Shown here piece after piece: positions 53,014 through 62,019 of a stretch of 64,000 nucleotides of DNA. The DNA is from Microbacterium sp. SZ1 (lineage in GTDB: Bacteria; Actinomycetota; Actinomycetes; Actinomycetales; Microbacteriaceae), in assembly GCF_002362255.1 (NCBI RefSeq), contig NZ_LPVV01000004.1:310001-374000 (forward strand). The letters are read 5' to 3'. A program made the position numbers and the translations under genes. The notes under the pieces are model-generated. The model ran no database searches and was not told the origin of the DNA. It saw nothing but the letters and a program-made list of their open reading frames with translations. How positions within the stretch are numbered: the first letter of the stretch is position 1; each line of letters opens with the position of its first letter.

Positions 53014-53865
53014 TCACCCGGTGAGCGGGCCGCCGACACGCCAGTAGCCGAGAAACGCGACCTGTGCCTTGGGCACCCCGACCTCTGAGGTGAGGACGCG
53101 GCGGATCCGCGTGGTGGTGCCGGTCTCGCCCGCGATCCATGCGTAGAACCGGGGATCGTCCTTCACGTCCGGTCCGTGCTCGGCGGCCCAGGCGGCGACG
53201 GCGCGCTCGGCACCCGTCGGCTCCGTGTCGCCTCGCTCGACGACGTGAATGCCGACGCCGTCGCGCGCGAAGAGCGACACCGTGTCGTCGGCAGGGTCGT
53301 CGCACTCGAGGATCACGTCGGCACGACTGTCCGTCGGCATCGCCCCGAGGATGTTGCGCGCGGCCGGGTACGCCGTCTCGTCGGCCACGAGCAGGAAGCG
53401 GGTGGCATCGCGCGGTACCCAGTGCAGACCGTACCCCGTCCAGCCCATCCGCTGATCCGGGCCCGTGATGACGGCCGGGTCTCCGGGCTGAGCCGCCGCG
53501 GCCCAGGCCGAGGCCGGGCCCGCCGGGTCGTGGAGGTAGAAGTCCACGTCGATCTCGCGCGCTGCCGGTCGGATGCCGGCGGGCGTGTAGGTGCGGAGGA
53601 CGTTTCGCTTCCCCTCGGGAAGAGCTTTCCAGCGTGTGTACCAGTCGGACGGGTGCGGTGTGGGCTCGTCGAGCAGGCCGAATTCAGCGATCTCCCCGCC
53701 GGCGAACGGCAGCACGAGCTTGATGCGCTGATCGGTCCCCCACTCCGCGAAATGTGCGAGGTCGTCACCCGCGAACGTCAGGCGGATGAACCGGGGGCTC
53801 AGCACCCGGCGGGCCGAGACGGTCACGCGGAAGGCGCTGTACGCCCAAGGCCGGTCGGGGGTCAT
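53014..53865 (-). CDS. Siderophore-interacting protein (ferric-siderophore reductase, SIP family)
   Basis: 283 aa. FAD-binding domain with RRVLSPRFIRLTFAGDDLAHF, the flavin motif RTYTPAGIRP, VDFYLHDPAGPASAWA, then the C-terminal SIP domain LLVADETAYPAARNILGAMP and FYAWIAGETGTTTRIRRVL. ViuB-like proteins reduce the Fe(III)-siderophore in the cytoplasm after import. It is the last gene of the iron-uptake operon, coupled to the ATPase gene by 4 bp. Confidence 0.92.
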   Translation of the reverse strand: MTPDRPWAYSAFRVTVSARRVLSPRFIRLTFAGDDLAHFAEWGTDQRIKLVLPFAGGEIAEFGLLDEPTPHPSDWYTRWKALPEGKRNVLRTYTPAGIRPAAREIDVDFYLHDPAGPASAWAAAAQPGDPAVITGPDQRMGWTGYGLHWVPRDATRFLLVADETAYPAARNILGAMPTDSRADVILECDDPADDTVSLFARDGVGIHVVERGDTEPTGAERAVAAWAAEHGPDVKDDPRFYAWIAGETGTTTRIRRVLTSEVGVPKAQVAFLGYWRVGGPLTG

Positions 53866-54677
53866 GCTCTCTCCGTTCGCAGAGTGCGCAGCGGTACGAC
53901 CAGAGGGCCGCCGGTGACGGGGTCGTCGATGACGACGTTCGCCAGCCCGAACACCTCGTGCACCCGCTCGCTGGTGATGACGTCTGCGGGGGCGCCCTCC
54001 GCGACGATCCGTCCCTCGCGCATCGCGATGATGTGCGTCGCATAGCGGGCGGCGTGGTTGAGGTCGTGCAGCACGGCGACGATCGTGCGACCGCGTCGGT
54101 TCAGGTCGGCGAAGAGCTCCATGAGGTCGACCTGGTGAGCGACGTCGAGATACGTCGTCGGCTCGTCCAGCAGAAGCAGGTCGGTCCCCTGCGCGAGGGC
54201 CATCGACACCCAGACCCGCTGGCGCTGGCCACCTGACAGCTCGTCGACGGTCCGCTCGCGGAGGTCGGTCGACCCAGTCCACTCGAGCGCCTCGCGGACG
54301 GCATCCTCATCGCTCTCCGACCACTGGCGGAACATGCTCTGGTGCGGGTAGCGCCCGCGCGCCACGAGATCCGCGACCGTGATGCCGTCCGGTGCCGTCG
54401 CACTCTGGGGCAGCAGTCCGATGCGGCGCGCCACCTCCTTGGCCGGGTAGCTGGAGATGTCCGCGCCATCGAGGATCACGGTGCCGCTCGACGGGCGGAG
54501 CAGCCGCGACAGCCCTCGCAGCAGCGTCGATTTGCCGCAGGCGTTCGCGCCGATGATGACGGTGAACGACCCGGGCGGTACCTCCGTCGTCAGGTCGTGC
54601 ACGATCTCGGCACGGTCGTAGGAGAGGCTGATGTGCTCGGCGCGCAGGCGCGCGGAGTCGGGAGCGAGGTCAGGCAC
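53862..54677 (-). CDS. Iron-siderophore ABC transporter ATP-binding protein (FecE/FepC type)
   Basis: 271 aa with all ABC ATPase motifs: Walker A IIGANACGKSTLLRGL, Q-loop LPQSATAPD, signature ELSGGQRQRVWVSMALAQG, Walker B LLLLDEPTTYLD, switch His in AVLHDLNHAARYA. It energises import through the two FecCD-type permeases encoded upstream (8-bp overlap). An Ala replaces the usual Gly of the P-loop (ANACGKST), which is tolerated in this family. Confidence 0.92.
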   Translation of the reverse strand: MPDLAPDSARLRAEHISLSYDRAEIVHDLTTEVPPGSFTVIIGANACGKSTLLRGLSRLLRPSSGTVILDGADISSYPAKEVARRIGLLPQSATAPDGITVADLVARGRYPHQSMFRQWSESDEDAVREALEWTGSTDLRERTVDELSGGQRQRVWVSMALAQGTDLLLLDEPTTYLDVAHQVDLMELFADLNRRGRTIVAVLHDLNHAARYATHIIAMREGRIVAEGAPADVITSERVHEVFGLANVVIDDPVTGGPLVVPLRTLRTERA

Positions 54678-55731
54678 GGCGACGGATCTCCAGAACGATC
54701 ATGAGGACGAGGTAGGCGCCTCCCACCGACACGGTGACGACGCCGACGGGAAGCACGACGGGGAGCAGGTGCTGGGCGACGAGGTCGGAGGCCAGCAGAA
54801 GGACGGCTCCGACCAGGGCCGACAGGCCCGGCGACAGGTACGGGGTGCGGGCGAGCAGGCGCGCCACCTGGGGTGCCGCCAGCGCGACGAACGCCACCGG
54901 GCCGGCGACCGTCGTCGCGGCGGCGACGAGCACCACGCCGATGAGGAGCGCCGCGCTGCGGACCAGCGCGGGGCGTGAGCCCGTCGCTGCTGCCACGTCG
55001 TCGCCGAGATCCAGCTGGCGGAGCCGCGGCCCCAGGCCGGCGGAGGCGATGACGAACGGCGCCGCGCAGACGAGAGCGGTGAAGAGCGTCTCCGAGGTCA
55101 CGCCGTTCAACGACCCGGCACCCCAGGCCGACGCGAACATCGCCGTCTCCAGTTCGATCTGCAACAGCATCCACGTGTTGAGCGACGCGAGCATCGCCGA
55201 GACCCCGATGCCGACGAGGATCAGGCGGAACCCCTGCACCCCGCCACGCGCTGCGAGGAGCCAGATCACGGCCGCGGCGGCGACCCCGCCGACCAGAGCG
55301 CCGACCGTGCGGACGGACGGGCTCGGCGAGACGAGCACGAGGGCGGCGAGCATGCCGGTGAAGGCGCCGTTCGAGAGTCCGAGAATGTCGGGGCTGGCGA
55401 GCGGGTTGCGCGTGACGCTCTGGAACAGCGCCCCGGCGATCGCGAGCAGGGCACCGACCGCAATGGCGGCGAGCGCACGCGGCAGCCGCCATTCGAGCAC
55501 GACCGTGCGGTCGAGCCGGTCTCCGCCGCCGAGCAGCACGCCGAGCACGGCATCCGGACTCAGCGGGAACGTGCCCATCCCGAGAGCGAGGACGAGTAGT
55601 GCGGTCAGGGTGACGACGCTCGCCGCGCCGACCAGCAGGCTGCGGACCGGGACCGGAACACGGATCGAGCCGGCGCTGAGCAGCAGTCGGCGGGGGCGAG
55701 ACGCGAGGAACGACCGACGGATGGAGGTCAT
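54670..55731 (-). CDS. Iron-siderophore ABC transporter permease (FecCD family)
   Basis: 353 aa, about ten transmembrane helices. FecCD blocks RLPRALAAIAVGALLAIAGALFQSVTRNPLASPDILGLSNGA and VGPVAFVALAAPQVARLLAR are present. ATG 55731 overlaps the other permease gene stop by 4 bp. It dimerises with the neighbouring permease to form the import channel. Confidence 0.92.
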   Translation of the reverse strand: MTSIRRSFLASRPRRLLLSAGSIRVPVPVRSLLVGAASVVTLTALLVLALGMGTFPLSPDAVLGVLLGGGDRLDRTVVLEWRLPRALAAIAVGALLAIAGALFQSVTRNPLASPDILGLSNGAFTGMLAALVLVSPSPSVRTVGALVGGVAAAAVIWLLAARGGVQGFRLILVGIGVSAMLASLNTWMLLQIELETAMFASAWGAGSLNGVTSETLFTALVCAAPFVIASAGLGPRLRQLDLGDDVAAATGSRPALVRSAALLIGVVLVAAATTVAGPVAFVALAAPQVARLLARTPYLSPGLSALVGAVLLLASDLVAQHLLPVVLPVGVVTVSVGGAYLVLMIVLEIRRRA

Positions 55732-56774
55732 AGCGCACGCGCCTTGCGTCGCCGCGCCAGCGCGATGAGGACCGGGGCACCCACGAGGGCCGTGACGATG
55801 CCGACGGGCACCTCGGCCGGAGCGATGATGACGCGGCCGAGCACGTCCGACAGCAGCACGATGACGGGCGCGAGCACGGCGGAGAGCGGGATGATGACGC
55901 GCTGGTCGACGCCGAAGACCGCGCGGATCACGTGCGGCACCATCAGGCCCACGAACGAGATGGGGCCGGCTATCGCCGTGGCCCCTCCGGCGAGGAGGGT
56001 GACGGCCGCGATCACGCCTGTGCGGATGCCGGTGACGTTCGCGCCGTGGCTGCGGGCGATGTCCTCGCCCAGGCTCACGGAGTTCAGCCCCGGTGCGAGG
56101 ATCAGCGCGATGAGGAGCCCCACGGCGAGGAACGCCAGCACAGGCAGGGTCTCGGCGACGCTCCGCCCCAGGAGTGACCCGGCGTTCCAGCTGCGCATCG
56201 AGTCGAACGCGTCGGGGTCGCTCAGGGTGGAGCCGGTCGTGATCCCCGAGAGCACGGCGCCCAGCGCGACTCCCGCGAGCGTCAGACGGATCGGGTCTGC
56301 GGCACCGCGCCCTGACGAGCCGACGACGTACACGGCGACGGTCACGATGAGGGCGCCGAGGAACGCCAGCCAGATGAACTCGGATGCCGTGCGCAGCCCG
56401 AGGAGCGAGACGCCGAGCGCCACCGCGAGGGCCGCGCCCGCGTTGACCCCGAGGATTCCGGGGTCGGCGAGCGGGTTGCGGGTGAACGCCTGCACGAGCG
56501 CCCCGGCGACGCCCAGGGCGGCCCCCGCGGCGGTGCCGATCAGCGTGCGGGGGATGCGCAGCTCGAGGAGGACGTACCTGCTCTCGGAGGAGCCGTGCCC
56601 CGCGAGCGCGCTCCACAGCTGGGAGAACGGCAGCGGATTCGCTCCGACCGTGAGCGAGAGCACCACTGCCACGACGAGGGTCGCGCCGAGCAGGACGAGT
56701 CCGACGAGCAGCGGTCCTCGGCGACGCCGTCGGGGCGGAGCCGCTCGCGACCCCGCCCCCGCGGTTGCGGTCAC
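55728..56774 (-). CDS. Iron-siderophore ABC transporter permease (FecCD family)
   Basis: 348 aa, about ten transmembrane helices, after a basic N-terminus (RAAPPRRRRRGPLLVG). FecCD blocks RIPRTLIGTAAGAALGVAGALVQAFTRNPLADPGILGVNAGAA and AGPISFVGLMVPHVIRAVFG. GTG 56774 overlaps the binding-protein stop by 4 bp (GTGA). Confidence 0.92.
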   Translation of the reverse strand: MTATAGAGSRAAPPRRRRRGPLLVGLVLLGATLVVAVVLSLTVGANPLPFSQLWSALAGHGSSESRYVLLELRIPRTLIGTAAGAALGVAGALVQAFTRNPLADPGILGVNAGAALAVALGVSLLGLRTASEFIWLAFLGALIVTVAVYVVGSSGRGAADPIRLTLAGVALGAVLSGITTGSTLSDPDAFDSMRSWNAGSLLGRSVAETLPVLAFLAVGLLIALILAPGLNSVSLGEDIARSHGANVTGIRTGVIAAVTLLAGGATAIAGPISFVGLMVPHVIRAVFGVDQRVIIPLSAVLAPVIVLLSDVLGRVIIAPAEVPVGIVTALVGAPVLIALARRRKARAL

Positions 56775-57700
56775 CGCTTCGCTTCGAGGTGCTTCTCGAT
56801 GTCGTCGAGCACGGCGTGCGCGCCCTTCGGACCCACACCCGACACCCAGTAGCTCGTGTCGACGAGGGTGACAGAGGGGAACGCCGCGGCGTTCTGGGTC
56901 ACTGGCGCCGGGACGGTGCCCTGGTCCTCGACGTCGGCGGTGGTGACGAACACCTCGTCGGCCGTCGCGTCGAGGATGTTCTCCGGCGAGATGTCGGCCT
57001 GCAGCCCGTCGGCCCAGTCCTGATCGGGGATCGTGTAGCCGGCGCACTCCAGCAGGCTCCCCGCGAACGACACCGGTCCGTAGAGGCTGAGCGTGGTCTC
57101 GTCGCGCGGACGGATCAGCTGCGCCGTCTTGCCGTCGACGCCGTACTGGTCACTGAGATCTTCGCAGCGCTGGTCGACCTCGGCGAGCAGGTCGGCGACC
57201 TCGTCCTCCTTGTTGAGGGCCTCGCCGATCAGCAGCGCGTTGTTGCGCCAGGGGTCGGCCTGGGTCTCGATGAAGACGGTGGGGGCGATGGCCGAGAGCT
57301 GCTCGTAGAGAGCGGAGTGGCGGGCCTCCGTTCCGAGGATCAGATCGGGCTCGAGCGCGGCGATGGCCTCGAGGTCGGGCTCCGGCACGGTGCCGACGGC
57401 TCGGACCGCGTCGACACCGAGATAGGAAGGAGTGGACGCCACGTTGGACGCCACGGCGGCGCCGACGGGTGTGATGCCGACAGCCACGGCGGTGTCGAGC
57501 TCGAGCGGCTCGAGGGTGACCACGCGCTCCACGTCGGCCGGCACCTCGGTCGTGCCGCGCGCGTGCGTCACCTCGTGGATGTCACCCGTATCGTCGGTCG
57601 CGGGCGTTTCCGCATCCGCCGCGCACCCGCCCAGGAGGAGGATCGCGGAGGTGGTGAGGGCGAGCAGAGGGAGCACGGAGCGTCGAACGCGTGAGGGCAC
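56771..57700 (-). CDS. Iron-siderophore ABC transporter substrate-binding lipoprotein
   Basis: 309 aa. Lipoprotein signal RRSVLPLLALTTSAILLLGGC, then the FecB/FepB fold: RVVTLEPLELDTAVAVGI, LEAIAALEPDLILGTEARHSALYEQLSAIAPTV, a long connecting helix and the C-terminal lobe. GTG 57700 with AAAGG upstream is preferred over the in-frame ATG at 57772, which would put the iron box inside the gene. It captures ferri-siderophores at the cell surface. Confidence 0.9.
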   Translation of the reverse strand: MPSRVRRSVLPLLALTTSAILLLGGCAADAETPATDDTGDIHEVTHARGTTEVPADVERVVTLEPLELDTAVAVGITPVGAAVASNVASTPSYLGVDAVRAVGTVPEPDLEAIAALEPDLILGTEARHSALYEQLSAIAPTVFIETQADPWRNNALLIGEALNKEDEVADLLAEVDQRCEDLSDQYGVDGKTAQLIRPRDETTLSLYGPVSFAGSLLECAGYTIPDQDWADGLQADISPENILDATADEVFVTTADVEDQGTVPAPVTQNAAAFPSVTLVDTSYWVSGVGPKGAHAVLDDIEKHLEAKR

Positions 57701-57723
57701 GGCGGAGGCCTTTCTCTTCAAGG

Positions 57724-57744
57724 GGTTAGGTAATGCTAACCAAA
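57724..57744 (-). promoter_or_regulatory. Iron box (IdeR/DmdR-like) upstream of the siderophore import operon
   Basis: TTAGGTAATGCTAACCAAA (57726-57744) matches 16 of 19 positions of the actinobacterial consensus TTAGGTTAGGCTAACCTAA; the core GGTTAG/CTAACC arms (57724-57729/57736-57741) are perfect. It lies 24 bp before the start codon and overlaps a likely -10 (TAGCAT on the minus strand), so iron-loaded IdeR/DmdR should repress the operon. Confidence 0.85.
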
Positions 57745-57792
57745 GAGGGCCCGTCCACGTCAAAGCGAGCACTCGGCGCGACTCCGGACACA

Positions 57793-57825
57793 GCAGCGGG
57801 TCCCCGTCGTCCGAGGACCCGCTGC
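57793..57825 (-). terminator. Terminator of the amino-sugar operon
   Basis: Perfect 11-bp arms GCAGCGGGTCC (57793-57803) and complement (57815-57825), 11-nt loop, located 11 bp after the Gfo/Idh stop and before the iron-uptake promoter. Confidence 0.7.
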
Positions 57826-57835
57826 GTCGTTCGTC

Positions 57836-58846
57836 TCAGCGAGCGACCTCAGCCCACGTACGAGTACGCAGCGACTCGTCGATCGCATCGAGGACGCGTG
57901 CGGCGGAGACCGCCTCGTCGATGCCGATGCGGCTCGGCAGGTCGAACTCCACCATCTGCAGGAAGTAGTCGAACTGCTGAGGCACCACACCTTCCAGACG
58001 CCCGTCGAGCTCGGGGTCGAGCATCGTATTGGGCAGGCGGAAGTCGTCGAGCGTGTCGAGAGAGATGCCCTCGGCTGTGACGTCCACCTTGATGTTGCCG
58101 TCGGTCCCGTAGAGGTCGAACTGCGAGGCGAGACCGCTCGGGGTGGATTCCGGCAGCACCCAGGAGATCTCGATCGTCCCGATCGCGCCGTTCTCGAGCT
58201 CGGCGAGGATGAGCGCGACGTCGACGCCCTCCTTGCCGGCGGCCGGCAGCACCTTGGCTGCGGTGGTCGCCGAGACGCGAACGATGGGGCTGCCGGAGAT
58301 CCACTGCACCAGATCGATGTCGTGGATGCCCTGGTACATGTAGATCGGAGACGCGCCGTTGTTCGCGAAGCCGACGCCGCGGGGAACGATGCGGGCGGCC
58401 CGGAAGTGCACGGGCTCTCCGACCGATCCCGCCGCCACCGTCTTCGCCGCAGAGCGGAAGCGCGGGTCATGGCGCAGAACGTGCCCGACGAGGACCTTGG
58501 AGTCGGTGGCCTTCGCCGCGGCATCCGCGATGGCGCGCGCCCCCTCGAGGGTGTCGGCGAGCGGCTTCTCGACGAGCACGTGCAGACCGGCCTGCAGAGC
58601 CTCGACCGTCACCCCGACGTGGAGCCTGTCGGGCACCGCGATGATGACGCCGTCGAGGGCGACCGCCTCGCGGGCGGCGTCGAGGGTCGGATACCACGGC
58701 GCCCCATACTGCTCGGCGACCCGACGACCGCTCTCCTCGAACGGATCCACGACCGCGGCCAGGGTGGCCCGCGGATTCTCTGCGACGATGCGACAGTGCA
58801 CCTGGCCCATACGGCCGGCGCCGACGACGGCGATGTTGGTGGTCAT
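57836..58846 (-). CDS. Gfo/Idh/MocA family oxidoreductase
   Basis: 336 aa. N-terminal Rossmann motif AVVGAGRMGQVHCRIV, the catalytic VEKPLADT (Glu-Lys-Pro) motif and GHVLRHDPRF, C-terminal alpha/beta domain with GIHDIDLVQWISG. It oxidises or reduces a sugar or cyclitol with NAD(P). It is the last gene of the amino-sugar operon (4-bp overlap with nanE). The substrate is unknown; an N-acetylated or keto sugar is plausible. Confidence 0.85.
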   Translation of the reverse strand: MTTNIAVVGAGRMGQVHCRIVAENPRATLAAVVDPFEESGRRVAEQYGAPWYPTLDAAREAVALDGVIIAVPDRLHVGVTVEALQAGLHVLVEKPLADTLEGARAIADAAAKATDSKVLVGHVLRHDPRFRSAAKTVAAGSVGEPVHFRAARIVPRGVGFANNGASPIYMYQGIHDIDLVQWISGSPIVRVSATTAAKVLPAAGKEGVDVALILAELENGAIGTIEISWVLPESTPSGLASQFDLYGTDGNIKVDVTAEGISLDTLDDFRLPNTMLDPELDGRLEGVVPQQFDYFLQMVEFDLPSRIGIDEAVSAARVLDAIDESLRTRTWAEVAR

Positions 58847-59535
58847 GCTGATGCTCCCTTCGTGAGCGTGGGCACGGCGGCCAGATAGCGCTTGGTCAGC
58901 GCCATCGGCTCCGTGATGGATGTTCCGACGACGACCGCGAACGCCCCGGCGTCGAATGCCGCCCGCAGCTCGTCCGGGGACTTGATGCGTCCCTCGGCGA
59001 TGACGGGCGTGGGAAGAGCGGCGAGCCGTCCGACGAGTGCGATGTCGGGGTCGCCGTCGCGATTCTGCGGAACGCTCGTGTAGCCGGAGAGGGTGGTGCC
59101 GACGAGGTCCGCACCGAGGTCCGCGGCGTGCGTGCCCGCCTCGAAGCCGTCGATGTCGGCCATGACGGGGGCGCCCAGTTCACGGACGGCGGGAAGCAGG
59201 GCGTCGACGTGCGGGAACTCCCCTCTGGTGCGCAGCGTCGCGTCCAGAGCGACGATATCCGCCCCGGCATCCAGAAGCATCTTCGCCCGGTCTACCGTCG
59301 GCGTGATCCACTGGACGCCGTCCTCGACCACCTTCTCGAGGCCGATGATCGGAACGTCGACGCGGGCGCGCACGGCGGCCACGTGCTCGGCGCTGTTGAT
59401 GCGTACGGCCGAAGCGCCCGCGAGGACCGCGGCTTCGGCGATGGCCGCGATGATTCCCGGGTCGCGCAACGGCGACCCGTCCGGCGCCTGACAGGACACG
59501 ATGAGGCGTCCGCGTAGCGTCTCGAGGTCGAGCAT
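58843..59535 (-). CDS. nanE: N-acetylmannosamine-6-phosphate 2-epimerase
   Basis: 230 aa TIM barrel. The family start GRLIVSCQAPDGSPL, ASAVRINSAEHVAAVR, VPIIGLEKV, ADIVALDATLR, MADIDGFEAG, GTTLSGYT and VIAEGRIKSPDEL are clear NanE blocks. It converts ManNAc-6-P to GlcNAc-6-P, which fits the kinase and NagB encoded upstream. AAGGAG lies inside the end of the kinase gene. A start at ATG 59535 is fixed by this site. Confidence 0.9.
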   Translation of the reverse strand: MLDLETLRGRLIVSCQAPDGSPLRDPGIIAAIAEAAVLAGASAVRINSAEHVAAVRARVDVPIIGLEKVVEDGVQWITPTVDRAKMLLDAGADIVALDATLRTRGEFPHVDALLPAVRELGAPVMADIDGFEAGTHAADLGADLVGTTLSGYTSVPQNRDGDPDIALVGRLAALPTPVIAEGRIKSPDELRAAFDAGAFAVVVGTSITEPMALTKRYLAAVPTLTKGASA

Positions 59536-59537
59536 TC

Positions 59538-60440
59538 TTACTCCTTCACTGCGATGAGACCGGCGAACGCCGATCGGATAGTCACGTCCTCCGCGACCAC
59601 GCGCGCGCCCTCGAGCGCCGCGTCGGCCCGGACCAGCAGCTCATCGGCCGGCACATCGGCGCGTCCGAGCGCTGCACGGACCTCGCGGACGAACAGTGGC
59701 GAGCGCACCAGACCGCCTGTGAGGCCGACGGGTCCGACCGCGATGCGGGCTGCGCGAATGGTCCGGGCGAGTTCGGCGGCTGCGGCGCGAACGATGTCGA
59801 GGGCGACGGCATCTCCCTCGCCCGCGGCTGCGAGGACATCGGGGGCGAACTCGGCCACGAACTTCGGCGGCGGCGTCGAGCCCATCGCCTGGATGTAGAT
59901 GTCGGCTGCCGAGCCGAGGCGACGAGTTCGATCGGAGAGCGTCGTCGGCTCTCCGCGCCCCTCCTGCGCGTCGAGAGCCGCCTGCAGGCCTCTCTGCCCG
60001 ATCCAGAATCCGCTTCCGAAGTCGCCGAGCAGGTATCCGCGGGCGTCGATGCGGCGGGGTGGAGTGTCGGCCCCGATGCCGAGCGCAGCCGTTCCGGTGC
60101 CGCAGATCGCCACGGTTCCGAGACGTGCGCCGACGGTTCCGAGGAACGCCGTCACGGCATCCGCTGCGATGACGACGCGGCGAGCGCCGAGGGACTCGTG
60201 CAGCAACGCGGCGAGAGCCGCCGGCGCATCCGATCCCTCGACGAATCCCGAGAGTCCCACTCCGATGCGCGCGGGACGAGCTGCCGTCGGCACCCGATCG
60301 CTGATCCGGCGCGCGAGCGCGCGCACGTGATCGCCGTCGGTGAGGGCGGTGACACCGAGGGACGACCCGACCACGTCGCCGTCGTCGACGCGCAGGCGGA
60401 AGCCGGTCTGCCCGACGTCCACCGCGAGTGTGCCACTCAT
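59538..60440 (-). CDS. BadF/BadG-type ATPase, probable N-acetylhexosamine kinase
   Basis: 300 aa. Actin-like ATPase fold: phosphate-1 LAVDVGQTGFRLRV, phosphate-2 VAICGTGTAALGI, DFGSGFWIGQRGL typical of the NAGK/BcrAD/BadFG family, and adenosine motif VGLTGGLVRSP. It probably phosphorylates GlcNAc or ManNAc at O6 to feed NanE and NagB. ATG 60440 overlaps the nagB stop by 4 bp. Confidence 0.8.
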   Translation of the reverse strand: MSGTLAVDVGQTGFRLRVDDGDVVGSSLGVTALTDGDHVRALARRISDRVPTAARPARIGVGLSGFVEGSDAPAALAALLHESLGARRVVIAADAVTAFLGTVGARLGTVAICGTGTAALGIGADTPPRRIDARGYLLGDFGSGFWIGQRGLQAALDAQEGRGEPTTLSDRTRRLGSAADIYIQAMGSTPPPKFVAEFAPDVLAAAGEGDAVALDIVRAAAAELARTIRAARIAVGPVGLTGGLVRSPLFVREVRAALGRADVPADELLVRADAALEGARVVAEDVTIRSAFAGLIAVKE

Positions 60441-61189
60441 AGCGCGCACCGGCCGTGACGGGCGCGGGAGGACAGCTGCGATGCGGCGGCCCGGTCCAGG
60501 AACCAGGTCACGTCGGGGTGCTCGCGCAGCACGCTCGCGGGCATCTCCTCGGTCCGCGGTCCGTCGATGGCGGCGGCGACCGCGGCGGCCTTCGCGTCTC
60601 CGGATGCTACGACCACCAGCCGACGGGCTTCCATGATGGTGCCGATGCCCTGGGTGACGCTGCGCTGCGGGACGTCGTCGGGAGAGTCGAAGAAGCGGGC
60701 GTTGGCCTCGCGGGTGGCGGGGGCGAGGTCGACGACGCGGGTGCGCGACCGGAACGACGACCCCGGCTCGTTGAACCCGATGTGGCCGTTCCGGCCGATG
60801 CCGAGGATCTGCAGATCGATGCCGCCGAGCGCCGCGATGAGCCCGTCGTACGCGTCGGGCCTGTGCCCGTCGGGCAGGTGCACGCGAGCAGACGGGACCC
60901 CGAGTGGTACCGCGATCTCGCGCTCGACGACCGCGCGGTAGCTCTCGGGATGACCGGCCGGCAGTCCGATGTACTCGTCGAGCGCGAACAGCGTCACGTC
61001 GGAGAGATCGAGACGGCGCCGCGCCATCTCGCTGTACACAGGGCTCGGCGACGACCCCGTGGCGACGCCGAGGTTGCGAAGGTCGCCCCCGCGGAGCAGC
61101 TCTTCGATGACGTCGACGGTCGCTGATGCCGCAGCAGCGGCCGTCGGATAGGTCCCCGCGACGGTCTTGCGCAGCGCGATGTCTGTCAC
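60437..61189 (-). CDS. nagB: Glucosamine-6-phosphate deaminase
   Basis: 250 aa. NagB blocks: NLGVATGSSPSPVY, TLFALDEYIGLPAGHPESY (proton-abstracting Asp), ILGIGRNGHIGFNEPGSSF (catalytic His) and VTQGIGTIMEARRLVVVASGDAKAAAV. The enzyme turns glucosamine-6-phosphate into fructose-6-phosphate and ammonia. GTG 61189 has GGAGG 9 nt upstream and overlaps the permease stop by 4 bp. A deacetylase (NagA) is not encoded in the window. Confidence 0.92.
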   Translation of the reverse strand: MTDIALRKTVAGTYPTAAAAASATVDVIEELLRGGDLRNLGVATGSSPSPVYSEMARRRLDLSDVTLFALDEYIGLPAGHPESYRAVVEREIAVPLGVPSARVHLPDGHRPDAYDGLIAALGGIDLQILGIGRNGHIGFNEPGSSFRSRTRVVDLAPATREANARFFDSPDDVPQRSVTQGIGTIMEARRLVVVASGDAKAAAVAAAIDGPRTEEMPASVLREHPDVTWFLDRAAASQLSSRARHGRCAL

Positions 61190-62019
61190 TTGACCCCTCC
61201 GAACGAGAGGCCGCGCGCCATGTGCTTGCGGACGATGATCGCGAAGATGACGATGGGCAGTGCGCCGATGACACCTGCGGCGGTGAGACGGGCCCAGTTT
61301 GTTCCGAAGAAGCTGAGGAAGCCCGCGATCGTGACCGGGACGGTCTGGCTGTCGCCGCTGGTGAGCACGAGCGCGTACAGGAACTCGTTCCACGACTGGA
61401 TGAGGGCGAGCACGAACGTCGCGAACGCCGCGCCCCAGACGTTGGGGAGAACGCACTGGAAGAGGGTGCGCCACTCGCCGAGGCCGTCGATCATCGCCGC
61501 CTCCCTGATCTCGCGGGGGAACGCCACGAGGAAGGAGCGGAAGATGAGGACGGCGAGGAGGATCGCATAGAACGAGTGCACGATCGTGAGCCCGACCGGG
61601 TTGCCGGTGAGTCCGATGCCGAAGAACGCCCGGTAGAACGGCGTCAGCGTCAGGACAGGCGGAACCGTCGTGAGCAGCAGGATGCCGAGCGTGACGCGGG
61701 CGGACCACGCCGACTCGGGAGGCCACACCTGGGTCGTCAGGTACGCGAGCGGCAGACCGACGAGGATGCCCACGAGGCTGCTGACCACGGCGACGAGGGT
61801 GCTGACGACCATCGCCTGGCCCATTCCACCGTCGACCCAGGCGCTGACGTAGCTGCCGAACTGGGGAACGAAGAACCACACCGGCTCTCGACTGAAGGCG
61901 TCGACGTCGCTCTTGAGCGAGGTGCTGACCAGCCAGACCACGGGCAGGATGCACCAGATGACGAAGACGTAGACCGCGACGACGCGGAGGGTGTGCAGGA
62001 TGTTGCGACGCGTTCTCAT
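61186..62019 (-). CDS. Carbohydrate ABC transporter permease (MalG type)
   Basis: 277 aa, six transmembrane helices. EAA loop: PREIREAAMIDGLGEWRTLFQCVLPNVWGA; C-terminus RGLSFGGVK is the usual MalG ending. It overlaps the MalF-type gene by 4 bp. As in the fucoside importer, the ATPase is not encoded locally. Confidence 0.9.
   Translation of the reverse strand: MRTRRNILHTLRVVAVYVFVIWCILPVVWLVSTSLKSDVDAFSREPVWFFVPQFGSYVSAWVDGGMGQAMVVSTLVAVVSSLVGILVGLPLAYLTTQVWPPESAWSARVTLGILLLTTVPPVLTLTPFYRAFFGIGLTGNPVGLTIVHSFYAILLAVLIFRSFLVAFPREIREAAMIDGLGEWRTLFQCVLPNVWGAAFATFVLALIQSWNEFLYALVLTSGDSQTVPVTIAGFLSFFGTNWARLTAAGVIGALPIVIFAIIVRKHMARGLSFGGVK

Noticed and set aside
53862-54677. P-loop ANACGKST in the FecE-type ATPase as defective
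   Set aside because: The essential GxxxxGK[ST] pattern, LSGGQ, Walker B and switch His are all intact, unlike the degenerate protein at 1568-2389.
60840-60920. nagB GRNGHIGFNEP, with Asn where E. coli NagB has Asp, as an inactivating change
   Set aside because: As I recall, shorter Gram-positive-type NagB proteins commonly carry NGHIGFNEPG, so this is probably a normal subgroup feature.
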